DNA of 64,000 bases from Acinetobacter parvus DSM 16617 = CIP 108168 (lineage in GTDB: Bacteria; Pseudomonadota; Gammaproteobacteria; Pseudomonadales; Moraxellaceae). A program made the position numbers and the translations under genes. Within the stretch, counting starts at the first letter, position 1. Each line of letters starts with the position of its first letter. Positions 35,234-44,904 of the stretch are shown piece after piece. The stretch lies in NCBI RefSeq assembly GCF_000368025.1, contig NZ_KB849212.1, positions 104,374-168,373 of the forward strand, written 5' to 3'. The notes beneath the pieces were generated by a model. That model was not told where the DNA came from. It did not search any database and saw nothing but the letters and a program-made list of their open reading frames with translations.

Positions 35234-36193
35234 CTATAAGACTTCAACTGACTGCAAAAGCTGTTTCACCTCAACCTCTCCCAGACTTAGACGATGCGCA
35301 ACCACCGCCACAAAAACCGTTTGCACATCATCGGTGGTGACGAAGCTTCGTCCCTCAACCAGTGCATAGGCCTGAGCTGCTGCCTTGAGTGCTAAAACGC
35401 CACGGGTAGAAAGTCCATGCCGTTGCTTACGGGTTTCAGCCGCTAAATCAAGAATATAATTTAGCACCGTATCACTGAGAAAAACCTGTTTTGCTAATTC
35501 ACGTAATTGCAAAATATCAACTTGCGTAAATACTGCTTCTAATTGATGAATTAAAACCTGACGTGAACTTTGTTGTAACAGTAATTTTTCAGCTTGGCGA
35601 GACGGATAACCGAGCGATAAACGCATCAAGAAACGGTCAAGCTGCGACTCAGGCAAGGCATACGTTCCACTTTGAAACAGGGGATTTTGGGTCGCCAACA
35701 CCCAGAATGGTTGCGGTAAGTCATAATGAATCCCATCCACCGTGACTGCCGCCTCTTCCATTGCCTCAAGCAAGGCACTCTGTGTTTTGGGGCTACAACG
35801 GTTAATTTCATCAGCCAGCAAAATTTGGGTAAAAATCGGACCTTTCTTAAACTCAAATAAATGTTCTTTTTGATTAAAGATATTGATCCCGATGACATCA
35901 CTTGCCAGCATGTCATTGGTAAACTGAATACGCTGGAAATGCAGCCCTGCTAGACGAGCCAAGGCACTGGCTAGAGTCGTTTTGCCTAATCCTGGTAAGT
36001 CTTCAAACAATACATGGCCACCTGCCAATAAACAGGTCAGGGCAAGTTTAGTCTGTTGTGGTTTATCCAGAATAAGCTGGTTCACTTCCACTAAAAATTT
36101 ATCGATCTTTTGGCTAAAGCTTTTAATATCTTGTTCTAATTCTTGGTTTTGTTGTTTTTTCTCTTGAACCGAAGCTTTTTCCATGCCCCACAT
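35234..36193 (-). CDS. MoxR-family AAA+ ATPase
   Basis: A chaperone-like ATPase. Walker A is EDLPGLGKTTLASALA, Walker B ILLADEINRCSPKTQSALLE, and the sensor/arginine region includes WVLATQNPLFQSGTYALPES, QLDRFLMRLSLGYP. The frame opens at 36223, but ATG at 36193 (MWGMEKAS) has GGGGGAT seven bases before it. It is the first gene of the moxR-DUF58-tgpA operon. The partner proteins are encoded next to it. Confidence 0.88.
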   Translation of the reverse strand: MWGMEKASVQEKKQQNQELEQDIKSFSQKIDKFLVEVNQLILDKPQQTKLALTCLLAGGHVLFEDLPGLGKTTLASALARLAGLHFQRIQFTNDMLASDVIGINIFNQKEHLFEFKKGPIFTQILLADEINRCSPKTQSALLEAMEEAAVTVDGIHYDLPQPFWVLATQNPLFQSGTYALPESQLDRFLMRLSLGYPSRQAEKLLLQQSSRQVLIHQLEAVFTQVDILQLRELAKQVFLSDTVLNYILDLAAETRKQRHGLSTRGVLALKAAAQAYALVEGRSFVTTDDVQTVFVAVVAHRLSLGEVEVKQLLQSVEVL

Positions 36194-36272
36194 AACGCAA
36201 TCCCCCAACCTAAAACAGTGCATGATTCAACATACACTGTTTTTGCTTTTTTTCAAAGAAATCAAAAGATTT

Positions 36273-36575
36273 CTAGCAAGGACATTTCTTCATATTACCG
36301 CCTGCTGACGGATAACGCGCATCGATACAATGCCGATAAAATGTCTTGGCATCCATAGGCGTTAAATCAGGATGATGCGCTTGCATATGCTTTACGTAGT
36401 TTTCATAATCAGGCACACCTACCATCAAACGAAAACTTTTTTGCAGGTTTTGCCATAAAGTTGCAATACGAGACCAATTCTTCGGAGATAAAAGCAAGTG
36501 CTTTTGCGACATGATGGTGAATTTAATAATCTTCACAATCACAGCACTTCCTTGCCGAGCAATCTTAAAATCCAT
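36273..36575 (-). CDS. YbdD/YjiX-family (DUF466) small protein
   Basis: Family signature: FRLMVGVPDYENYVKHMQAH, HHPDLTPMDAKTFYRHCIDA, RYPSAGG. The family normally runs about 65 residues; here the frame is 100 with a longer N-terminus. GGGAGAG precedes the ATG and only two bases separate it from the cstA stop, so they are cotranscribed as in E. coli (cstA-ybdD). The role is unknown, linked to carbon-starvation transporters. Confidence 0.85.
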   Translation of the reverse strand: MDFKIARQGSAVIVKIIKFTIMSQKHLLLSPKNWSRIATLWQNLQKSFRLMVGVPDYENYVKHMQAHHPDLTPMDAKTFYRHCIDARYPSAGGNMKKCPC

Positions 36576-36577
36576 GC

Positions 36578-38680
36578 CTACTCTCCCTTGATGCTATTCG
36601 CGGTCATCGGTGTTTCTGAATAAACTGCGGGTGCCTCATTGACAGTAGGTACAGAACTTTGCAATGCACGGCGTACAATTCCAATTGAGGCAATTACCAT
36701 CACAATCGCCACAATCATAAAGAAGCCACACAATGCGGCATTGATCTGATTGGACATAACAATGGTCTGCATTTCAGCAACAGTTTTGGCTGGAGCAAGC
36801 ACCTCACCACGTGCAATCGCGTCAGAAAAACGGTTGGCTTGTGCAAGGAAACCAATCTTTGGATTTTCATGGAAAATCTTTTGCCAACCCGCGGTCATTG
36901 AAGTAATGAACAGGAAAATTGTTGGGACAATGGTGACCCAAACATATTTCTCTTTTTTCATCTTGAACAAAATGACTGTACCCAAAATCAATGCCATTGA
37001 AGCAAGAATTTGATTTCCAATTCCAAATAATGGCCATAAAGAATTAATACCACCCAGTGGATCAACCACGCCCTGATAAACAAAGAAGCCCCACCCTGCA
37101 ACCGCAACAAAAGTTCCGACCAGATTTCCAAAGAATGAGCTGGATTGTTTCACCGCTGGCACCACGATACCGACCGTATCTTGCACCATGAAACGACAGG
37201 CACGTGTTCCCGCATCTACCGCAGTGAGGATGAATAAGGCTTCAAACAGAATGGCAAAGTGATACCAGAATGCCATCATGGAACGGCTATTGAAAATTTC
37301 CGAAATGATATGAGCCATACCAATCGCAAAAGTTGGCGCTCCACCCATACGGGAAAGGATTGAACTTTCACCAACTTCCTGAGCAAGCACAGTCAGCATC
37401 TCAGGTGTGACGATAAAACCTAGATTACGCACCGCTTCCGCAGCCGTATCCACGGTTGTGCCCAGAACTGCTTCTGGTGCATTAATCGCAAAATAAACCC
37501 CAGGATCAAGCACTGTTGCACAGATCATGGCCATTATCCCAACGCCAGATTCCATTAACATACCGCCATAGCCGATCATGCGGATATTGACTTCATTATC
37601 AACCAGTTTTGGGGTTGTTCCAGAAGAAACCAGTGCATGGAAACCTGAAATCGCACCGCAGGCAATGGTAATAAATAGGAAAGGAAATAAACTGCCTGCA
37701 AATACAGGACCCGTACCATCAATAAAAGGAGTCACCGCAGGCATTTTCAGGTCAGGCATGGCAAAGATAATCCCAACAGCCAGACCTGCAATCACACCGA
37801 TTTTAAGAAAGGTGGATAGATAGTCACGAGGCGCTAACAATAACCACACAGGCAATACTGACGCAATAAAACCATAAATGATCAGTGCCCAAGTCAGTTG
37901 AGTTCCAGTTAAGGTGAACAATTGCCCCCAGTAAGGGTCTTTTGCTACATCACCACCAAAGACAATCGCCGCCATCATTAGCACAAAGCCAATGATCGAA
38001 ACCTCAGCAATTTTCCCTGGGCGTAGATAACGCATGTATATACCCATGAACAGGGCGATTGGAATGGTGGCGGCAATACTAAACACACCCCATGGACTAT
38101 GTGCCAAGGCTTTTACAACAACTAAAGCCAATACCGCAAGGATAATGATCATCACGCCCAATGTACCGAGCATAACAATGACACCTGCAAAAGTCCCGAG
38201 TTCCTGCTTTGCCATTTCTCCCAAGGAACGACCATCACGCCGTGTTGAAATAAACAGAACCAGAAAATCCTGCACTGCACCAGCAATCACCACACCCACC
38301 AAAAGCCAGATTGTTCCAGGCAAATAACCCATCTGTGCTGCTAGAATTGGTCCCACCAACGGTCCTGCACCCGCAATCGCTGCAAAGTGATGTCCAAATA
38401 AAACATATTTATTGGTCGGGACATAATCCAGACCATCATTCAAACGATGTGCTGGTGTTAAGCGTTTAGGATTTAATTCAAAGACTTTTGTTGCAATAAA
38501 TAAACTGTAGAACCGATATGCAATGCTATAAACACAAACTGCGGCAAGAACAAGCCAAACCGCATTGACATGCTCACCGCGACTCACCGCCAATATCCCA
38601 AATGAAATTGCCCCGACTATGGCAACCAAACTCCATAGGAGTTTTGAGGGGAGTGTTGATTTTGCTTGTGTTGTCTCCAT
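36578..38680 (-). CDS. cstA: CstA-family pyruvate/peptide transporter
   Basis: The 700-residue membrane protein has many helices and family blocks: LTPAHRLNDGLDYVPTNKYV, LFGHHFAAIAGAGPLVGPIL, GSLFPFLFITIACGAISGFH, RMGGAPTFAIGMAHI. Relatives CstA and BtsT import pyruvate or peptides during starvation. The length matches E. coli CstA. A good GGAGAGG site precedes the ATG. It is followed by ybdD. Confidence 0.9.
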   Translation of the reverse strand: METTQAKSTLPSKLLWSLVAIVGAISFGILAVSRGEHVNAVWLVLAAVCVYSIAYRFYSLFIATKVFELNPKRLTPAHRLNDGLDYVPTNKYVLFGHHFAAIAGAGPLVGPILAAQMGYLPGTIWLLVGVVIAGAVQDFLVLFISTRRDGRSLGEMAKQELGTFAGVIVMLGTLGVMIIILAVLALVVVKALAHSPWGVFSIAATIPIALFMGIYMRYLRPGKIAEVSIIGFVLMMAAIVFGGDVAKDPYWGQLFTLTGTQLTWALIIYGFIASVLPVWLLLAPRDYLSTFLKIGVIAGLAVGIIFAMPDLKMPAVTPFIDGTGPVFAGSLFPFLFITIACGAISGFHALVSSGTTPKLVDNEVNIRMIGYGGMLMESGVGIMAMICATVLDPGVYFAINAPEAVLGTTVDTAAEAVRNLGFIVTPEMLTVLAQEVGESSILSRMGGAPTFAIGMAHIISEIFNSRSMMAFWYHFAILFEALFILTAVDAGTRACRFMVQDTVGIVVPAVKQSSSFFGNLVGTFVAVAGWGFFVYQGVVDPLGGINSLWPLFGIGNQILASMALILGTVILFKMKKEKYVWVTIVPTIFLFITSMTAGWQKIFHENPKIGFLAQANRFSDAIARGEVLAPAKTVAEMQTIVMSNQINAALCGFFMIVAIVMVIASIGIVRRALQSSVPTVNEAPAVYSETPMTANSIKGE

Positions 38681-38804
38681 TCAAAACCTCTCCAATACAT
38701 AATTTGTGGTTATTTTGATTTCGCTTTCTCTATTTTCTGTAGAAAAATATCTTTGTCAGTTTATCTTTTATCAAAAATGATTTATCTAATACTTTGGCAT
38801 AAAA

Positions 38805-38830
38805 AAGGGATGATTGTTTAATCACCCCTT
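38805..38830 (-). terminator. Terminator after efp
   Basis: On the reverse strand AAGGGGTGATT pairs with AATCATCCCTT and a run of T follows; it lies 42 bp past the efp stop. Confidence 0.8.
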
Positions 38831-38872
38831 AGAGAATCGTGTATCTTACGTAGCAGTGCTACTCATTTACGA

Positions 38873-39442
38873 TTATGCACGCTCTAAGTAATCACCTGTA
38901 CGCGTGTCTACACGAACACTTTCTTCCTGCTGTACGAACAATGGAACACGCACCACAGCACCTGTTTCAAGTTTCGCTGGCTTACCGCCACCGCCAGAAG
39001 TATCACCACGTACACCTGGATCAGTTTCAACGATTTTCAATACCACAAAGTTCGGTGGACTCACAGTTAAAGGTACGCCATTGAACAACATGATGGTACA
39101 TTTTTCATTTGAATCGTCTTTTAACCATTTCGCAGCATCACCCATTGCGGTTTTGTCAGCAGCGATTTGCTCGAAAGATACAGGGTCCATGAAGTTCCAC
39201 ATTTCGCCATCGTTGTAGAGGTAATCCATTTCAACTTCAACAATATCAGCGGCTTCCAAAGAGTCACCTGACTTGAAAGTTTTTTCCAATACCTTACCAG
39301 AACGCAGGTTACGCAGTTTCACACGGTTGAACGCCTGACCTTTACCTGGTTTTACATATTCGTTTTCCATGATTGAACATGGGTTGCCATCAAGCATAAC
39401 CTTGAGGCCTGCTTTAAAATCATTTGTAGAATAATAGGCCAT
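38873..39442 (-). CDS. efp: Elongation factor P
   Basis: EF-P relieves ribosomes stalled at polyproline. The N-terminus AYYSTNDFKAGLKVMLDGNP leads to EYVKPGKGQAFNRVKL, with Lys34 (in PGKGQ) the site of beta-lysylation. The C-terminal OB domain ends GAVVRVPLFVQQEESVRVDT, RTGDYLERA. At 189 aa it has normal length. The modifying enzyme gene epmB is divergent, 89 bp away, so one control region serves both. Confidence 0.95.
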   Translation of the reverse strand: MAYYSTNDFKAGLKVMLDGNPCSIMENEYVKPGKGQAFNRVKLRNLRSGKVLEKTFKSGDSLEAADIVEVEMDYLYNDGEMWNFMDPVSFEQIAADKTAMGDAAKWLKDDSNEKCTIMLFNGVPLTVSPPNFVVLKIVETDPGVRGDTSGGGGKPAKLETGAVVRVPLFVQQEESVRVDTRTGDYLERA

Positions 39443-39531
39443 GAAAGGCGCACTCCAAACTTAAAACTCAACTCTATTAATGCTAGACTACAAGTACAGG
39501 CATAGTCCTCACACTATTTTTAACGTATGGC

Positions 39532-40548
39532 ATGATAAACTATTTACATCAAGAGCAAAACTGGCAATCACAACTGAGTGACCTCATTACTGATCCTCTG
39601 GAGCTGTTAAATCTACTTGAGTTATCCACCGATCAGCTATTATCAGGGGCAATCCTCGCCTCTGAAAAGTTTAAATTGCGTGTCCCGCGTGCATTCGTCG
39701 AAAAAATGAGCATTGGCGATCCACTTGATCCGCTGTTGCTACAAGTCCTGCCCCATCATCTAGAACTTGAGGAACATCCTGAGTTTGTCACCGATCCACT
39801 GGGTGAAGAGGCAGCCAACCAGATGGCTGGCGTTCTACATAAATATCAGTCCCGTTTTTTACTGACCTTAACAGGTGCATGTGCAATTCACTGCCGTTAC
39901 TGCTTTCGCCGTCACTTTCCCTATCAGGAAAATTTGCCTAAAAATGATGACTGGCCACATATCAAACAATATATTGAGCAAAATCCGCTGATCAATGAAG
40001 TGATTTTGAGTGGCGGAGATCCCCTAACTTTGTCAAATCGAAAAATTTCACTTTGGCTGGAACGTCTTGCCTCCCTCCCACAGATTAAAATACTGAGAAT
40101 TCATTCACGTGTTCCCATCGTTATTCCAAACCGCGTCGATGAAGGGCTGATTTCTATATTAAAAAACAGTAGGCTACGCATTATAGTAGTGGTACACTCA
40201 AATCACGCAGCTGAGCTTGATGATTTCACCTGCTCTAAGTTATTACAGTTATCATTACATCACATTACCGTGCTAAATCAGGCGGTTTTGCTCAAAGGTG
40301 TGAATGATTCTGCAAAAACTTTGACTGAGTTGAGTAACCGTTTATTTGATGCACGAGTAATGCCTTATTACTTACATGTTTTGGATAAAGTAAAAGGTGC
40401 TCAACATTTTGATCTAAGGTCTTCAGAGATAGACCATATATACAGTGATGTATTAGCAAGTTTGCCAGGCTATTTAGTGCCTAAACTTGTGAGGGAAATT
40501 GCGGGCGAAAAAAATAAAACACCGCTTTTTGGGGTTCAAACGTTCTGA
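39532..40548 (+). CDS. epmB: EF-P beta-lysylation enzyme EpmB (lysine 2,3-aminomutase family)
   Basis: EpmB converts L-lysine to (R)-beta-lysine for EF-P. The radical-SAM motif CAIHCRYCFRRHFPYQE is present, followed by NEVILSGGDPLTLSNRKISL and the PLP-binding lysine region near KVKGAQHFDL. At 338 aa it fits the family (E. coli 342). The gene is divergent from efp, a typical pairing. The start at 39532 is the only good ATG. EpmA is not in the window. Confidence 0.92.
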   Translation: MINYLHQEQNWQSQLSDLITDPLELLNLLELSTDQLLSGAILASEKFKLRVPRAFVEKMSIGDPLDPLLLQVLPHHLELEEHPEFVTDPLGEEAANQMAGVLHKYQSRFLLTLTGACAIHCRYCFRRHFPYQENLPKNDDWPHIKQYIEQNPLINEVILSGGDPLTLSNRKISLWLERLASLPQIKILRIHSRVPIVIPNRVDEGLISILKNSRLRIIVVVHSNHAAELDDFTCSKLLQLSLHHITVLNQAVLLKGVNDSAKTLTELSNRLFDARVMPYYLHVLDKVKGAQHFDLRSSEIDHIYSDVLASLPGYLVPKLVREIAGEKNKTPLFGVQTF

Positions 40549-40561
40549 GATTGATAACACA

Positions 40562-42319
40562 ATGATGAATAATGCTTTTTCGGATATTTTTCAAATTCCA
40601 ACTGTCTTAAGACGGGACAAACTCAGCTTTTGTGATACCAATACCAAAAGTTTAAATGAGTGGATTTCTAATCTATCGATTATGCAATTGGGTGATACAT
40701 CAAAAGCCCTATTTGCCGCATTATTAGAACTCAGTGAGTTAGAGTGCTCTGAAACTTTACGTTTTGACTTGGTTCAAGTATTACATCCAACAATTGAAAA
40801 TGTTCTAGGCAGTTTAGAGAAAAACTTTTTCAATCAAGGTGTGATTAGTTCTGATCGAAATGAACACATTATTGAACTGGCCATGTTGTTACGCTGTTAT
40901 TTTGCGGCTATCTACATCAATATTGTGCGTCGCAGCAGTGACCAGCTCGATAATCAGAAATTTTCAATCTTTGCACTAAACCAGAAAAAGAACTTACAAA
41001 CCGCCAGAACACTGGCAACTTTTCAGGCATTGCAGCAACTGACCCAACTTCTCTATCAGCAACATATGCTCTATAGTGAACCTGTTGCAGGACAATGGCT
41101 GATTTCCCATCAACTTTATGAGGCTGCACTCACCCATAAATACCACCAGACCAATCTGGAACAGATTCAGGGCAGTAAACCCAACTCTCTCAGCAATATT
41201 TCCCAGGCCTATGCCCAACTAATTTTGATGGATATTTTTAATACCAATCAAATTCGCCAGTCTGAAATTCAGGCATTGTTCCAGTGTAGTTTTGACTGGG
41301 CAAAAATGCTTCAGATTCTGTCTAAGGAGACTGACCTGACCAAGTATGTGGTAGACACCAGCAAAGACCACCCACCCATCTATAATAAAAAGCAAAGCTC
41401 AGGGTTTAATCCCAATGTTTTTATCAGCACCAATACCTTGCTGGACCATGTCACAGCAACCTTACATAAAAATGCTGAATATATTTCCAAGAATGAAAAA
41501 ATCTACCTGACCCCTGCACTCAAGTTCCATGTTCAGACCATTCTTGGAACCACAGCAGAGCGTCGTCATGAACGTTATGAATATTCAGCCCAGTTGCATA
41601 TCTGTTTTGGTTTGCTAACCGCACATTTTTATCTATCCAAAGCCAAAAATTTTGATGAGACCTTGTTGCTGGAGCATCACTTCAATTTACAAAACGAATC
41701 GAGATTTATGTCCTCATGGGATAAAAAGCTTTCTGAAAACAATGAGGAATCAAGCATCCAGCGCTTAAGCCGTGAAAGCAAGGTCGTTTACCAATCCGAC
41801 ATACTGGATATCAGTGTCAATGGTTACCGCATTAAATGGTCAGGAGAAGCCCCTAAAAACTTAAGAACAGGTGAATATATCCTGGTCAAGGAGACCTCAC
41901 ATGGACACTGGCGTGGCGGCGTGATTCGCTGGCTTAAACAGTCAACCGAGAAAAGTCTGGAACTGGGATTGGAGGTTCTTGCTCAGGAAATTTTCCCATG
42001 TGCTGTACACATTCAGGCCGATCGGCATGTCAGCAACTACCATCCAGCACTTTTATTAAAAAACCAGAATCTGGATGAAACCAAAACAACTTTAATTTTA
42101 CCTGGTTCACAAATTTTTCGGGAACAACAGGGGATTTATTTAAGATTGGGGAAAGAGGAAGTAAAAGTGTACTTATTAAACGCACAATTAATTACCCAGA
42201 GTTTTGTTCAATTTGATTTTGAACTGCTAAATGAAGATGAACAGTCCATTCTTCATAAATTCATGGCACTAAATAATATGGATACCAATGATCAAGATTT
42301 ATGGGAAGCATTGAAGTGA
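40562..42319 (+). CDS. Large cytoplasmic protein with C-terminal PilZ-like domain
   Basis: The protein reads from ATG at 40562 (MMNNAFSDIF); a longer frame from 40499 overlaps epmB. Most of the chain is helical with no domain I can name. Near residues 430-500 a PilZ-like segment appears: DILDISVNGYRIKWSGEAPK, NLRTGEYILVKE, HWRGGVIRWLKQS, LELGLEVL. The usual RxxxR c-di-GMP motif is not clear. Its stop overlaps the next gene's GTG by 4 bp, and that gene encodes a FimX-like protein; the pair may be a c-di-GMP or pilus control unit (inference). Confidence 0.6.
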   Translation: MMNNAFSDIFQIPTVLRRDKLSFCDTNTKSLNEWISNLSIMQLGDTSKALFAALLELSELECSETLRFDLVQVLHPTIENVLGSLEKNFFNQGVISSDRNEHIIELAMLLRCYFAAIYINIVRRSSDQLDNQKFSIFALNQKKNLQTARTLATFQALQQLTQLLYQQHMLYSEPVAGQWLISHQLYEAALTHKYHQTNLEQIQGSKPNSLSNISQAYAQLILMDIFNTNQIRQSEIQALFQCSFDWAKMLQILSKETDLTKYVVDTSKDHPPIYNKKQSSGFNPNVFISTNTLLDHVTATLHKNAEYISKNEKIYLTPALKFHVQTILGTTAERRHERYEYSAQLHICFGLLTAHFYLSKAKNFDETLLLEHHFNLQNESRFMSSWDKKLSENNEESSIQRLSRESKVVYQSDILDISVNGYRIKWSGEAPKNLRTGEYILVKETSHGHWRGGVIRWLKQSTEKSLELGLEVLAQEIFPCAVHIQADRHVSNYHPALLLKNQNLDETKTTLILPGSQIFREQQGIYLRLGKEEVKVYLLNAQLITQSFVQFDFELLNEDEQSILHKFMALNNMDTNDQDLWEALK

Positions 42320-44391
42320 GAAATTCTTTACTCTCTAAAAAGTTAAAACGAACTGAAACCCGCTTACTCATTATTGATGATAACCAGTTACGTTATAACC
42401 AGATTCTGGAGTTATTCGCCAATCAGGAGCATCAGGTCAAGGCAACCTTGCTTGACGACCTCAAGACATTTGAGAAGCAACTGAATCTTCCCTGGGATAT
42501 CGTCATTTTTGGACGTGCGTACGATCTAAAGATTGAACAGACTCTTTCACTGATTCAGGCATCGTCACAGCCCAGCCTGCCTATACTGTTACTTGAACCA
42601 GATGACTACAAAGCTGATCAATATCAGACGTATATCCATAAAGGGATTTATGATGTCCTAAATCTTAAATCACCTGAAAATTTTTATATCAGTATTATTC
42701 GAGCCCTGTCCTATAGCCGCTTGGTTCAGGCGGAACATCGCCTACTCAGTGAATTGGAAGCGGCACAAACCCAGGCGCAGTCACTGGTTGCAGAAACCCA
42801 TAAAGCGGTCGCAATTTTGCAGGAAGGCATTCATATTACGGCCAACACCGAATATGCACAGCTTTTTGGATTCAGCAATGCAGACGATTTAATTGGCCTA
42901 CCCATTCTGGACGTTTTGCAGCCTGAAGAACTAGGTCAGTTTAAACTGCGTTTTAAGAAAATTTCACAGGGACAGTTCGAACAAGGGCGATTTGAACTTC
43001 GCACCCAAAACCCAAATGTAAAAAATAGTGCATTACAGGTTGAGTTCCTTCCTTCAGGAAATGAGGATGAAATCCAGCTGAACATCGAATGTGAGTCCAC
43101 CATTCAGTCTTCAGCGACAATACCAGCCGTTACTTCTTCTGAAAAAATTTCAGGCTTGAATAGTGCACTGCAACATATCAACCGACAGCTTGCAAACCAT
43201 CCAGCCAATGCCAATGCACTGGTTTTATTTAGCCTTAACAGCTGTCCAAACGAAGTATTCCAGACTGACTGGCGTGCCACCAAGACCTATTTCTCCAACA
43301 TTGCAGGCTTTATCAAGGAGCAGGTCAATGTTCCTGTCTGCCAGGTGGACCATGCGCTTTATGTTGCGCTGTTTCAGGCAGAATCAACCCATGTACTCAA
43401 CTCACTTCTGATTGGGTTGAATAGCCTGCAAAAACCACAGTTACTGGTAACTGAGAATTATACATTCCCTCTTCACCTAAAACTGGGCTACAGTGAGCTT
43501 GCCCAGCCAATTGCGGATGAAGCCAGTTTTGAACAGATCCTGACCAAGGCATTCTCACTTGGTTTGCCAACCATTGATAGCCCGAAAATTGATGCAGATA
43601 TTGGTTTAACAACCGAACAGATTCCAAGCAATGTAGAGCTAAGCCTGTTACAGGAACTCAGGCAAAAACTGGATGCAGGCGATATCCATCTGAAATACCA
43701 GCAGCTTTATGACAAGCAGGATCAACATACCCATACTTATGAAGTGTCGGGTGGTTTTATCCATAACAATCAATGGCAGGATATCGCTGATCTGGGTGAT
43801 TTAAAGGATGATCCTGAATTATCAGTTCAACTGGATCGCTGGATACTGGTTGAGGCATGCAAGCAGTTGCACAACTTCATTACCCAGTATCCTAAAGCGA
43901 AATTGATCGTAAACCTCAATCACCATATCTTGTTGAATGACAAGAAACTACCTGAGCTGGTTGCCAAGTTACTCACCATTGTTGGTAGTAAACAGGCTCA
44001 CCCACTGATTCTGCAATTCTCAGAACAGGCCCTACAGCAGAACCTGTCTCAGGCACAGCCACAAATTGCCTTACTGCGACAACATGGGGCAGAGATTTCC
44101 ATCCGTGGTTTTGGCGACTCATTGTATAGTGACAGCATACTTCAACAGATTGATACCCAATATCTCAGCTTCCATAGCAAGCTGGCAAAAATGCTGGGGT
44201 CTGAAAAACAGATGGCGGCACTACAGGAAAAGATTCTACACTTTATTGCCCAAAAACCTGTTGAGATTTTCCTGACTGAACTCAATGATATGAACCAGTT
44301 TGCCAATGCATGGAATGTAGAGGCCCGTTTCCTACAGGGTAACTATTTCCAGAAGAAACTGGACCGTTTAACGGACGTGCAAGACCAATAA
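42316..44391 (+). CDS. FimX-like protein: REC, PAS, degenerate GGDEF and EAL domains
   Basis: GTG at 42316 forms a GTGA overlap with the upstream stop and has GGGAAG seven bases before; an ATG at 42301 lacks a site. Order: receiver-like domain (RLLIIDDNQLRYNQILELFA, residues about 10-140), coiled coil, PAS domain (AILQEGIHITANTEYAQLFG), degenerate GGDEF (no GGDEF seen, about 275-420) and an EAL fold with catalytic residues lost (TYEVSGGFIHN replaces the EAL motif). P. aeruginosa FimX has this architecture, binds c-di-GMP without degrading it, and controls type IV pili. The 691-residue length matches FimX almost exactly. Confidence 0.78.
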   Translation: MRNSLLSKKLKRTETRLLIIDDNQLRYNQILELFANQEHQVKATLLDDLKTFEKQLNLPWDIVIFGRAYDLKIEQTLSLIQASSQPSLPILLLEPDDYKADQYQTYIHKGIYDVLNLKSPENFYISIIRALSYSRLVQAEHRLLSELEAAQTQAQSLVAETHKAVAILQEGIHITANTEYAQLFGFSNADDLIGLPILDVLQPEELGQFKLRFKKISQGQFEQGRFELRTQNPNVKNSALQVEFLPSGNEDEIQLNIECESTIQSSATIPAVTSSEKISGLNSALQHINRQLANHPANANALVLFSLNSCPNEVFQTDWRATKTYFSNIAGFIKEQVNVPVCQVDHALYVALFQAESTHVLNSLLIGLNSLQKPQLLVTENYTFPLHLKLGYSELAQPIADEASFEQILTKAFSLGLPTIDSPKIDADIGLTTEQIPSNVELSLLQELRQKLDAGDIHLKYQQLYDKQDQHTHTYEVSGGFIHNNQWQDIADLGDLKDDPELSVQLDRWILVEACKQLHNFITQYPKAKLIVNLNHHILLNDKKLPELVAKLLTIVGSKQAHPLILQFSEQALQQNLSQAQPQIALLRQHGAEISIRGFGDSLYSDSILQQIDTQYLSFHSKLAKMLGSEKQMAALQEKILHFIAQKPVEIFLTELNDMNQFANAWNVEARFLQGNYFQKKLDRLTDVQDQ

Positions 44392-44442
44392 ATTCACATA
44401 GGGCGTATTCAATACGCCCTATATCTAGAAATTATAATCATA

Positions 44443-44470
44443 AAAAAAACGGGCATATTGCCCGTTTTTT
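44443..44470. terminator. Bidirectional terminator between the FimX-like gene and rpmE
   Basis: AAAACGGGCA-TAT-TGCCCGTTTT with A and T runs on either side serves both convergent genes. A second hairpin GGGCGTATTCAATACGCCC lies at 44401-44419. Confidence 0.85.
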
Positions 44471-44482
44471 GTTTTCTTGATA

Positions 44483-44707
44483 TTAACGCTTGATAGAACG
44501 CGACATACCAGAGAAACGTTGCTTGAATTTGTCGATACGGCCGCCAGTGTCCACATTCTTTTGTTTACCAGTATAGAATGGGTGGCAAGCTGAACATACG
44601 TCAAGGTAAATTGTTTCTTTACCAAGCGCAGAACGAGTTTCGATCACATTACCACATGAACAGGTAGCAACTAATGTTTGGTATTTAGGGTGAATATCGG
44701 CGCGCAT
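44483..44707 (-). CDS. rpmE: 50S ribosomal protein L31
   Basis: L31 sits in the central protuberance of the 50S subunit. The 74-residue sequence MRADIHPKYQTLVATCSCGN, VIETRSALGKETIYLDVCSA, CHPFYTGKQK is the zinc-binding (C+) form, with Cys at CSC and CSAC. A strong GGAG site precedes the ATG. Confidence 0.95.
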   Translation of the reverse strand: MRADIHPKYQTLVATCSCGNVIETRSALGKETIYLDVCSACHPFYTGKQKNVDTGGRIDKFKQRFSGMSRSIKR

Positions 44708-44904
44708 GGTCGATGCTCCTATTTAGCAAGAAAGGCTTAAGCTGTTATCGCAATTGATCACTCTCAACATGAGGAAAGCTAAGTGTTTTCACACTCGCAG
44801 ATCAACACCACAACAGACCATTTCTTTTGACTCACCGAGACTCCAGGTCAGAGCAAAGCCAACAAGTGGCGAATATTATACACCAATAAATTCAATTTTG
44901 CGAA

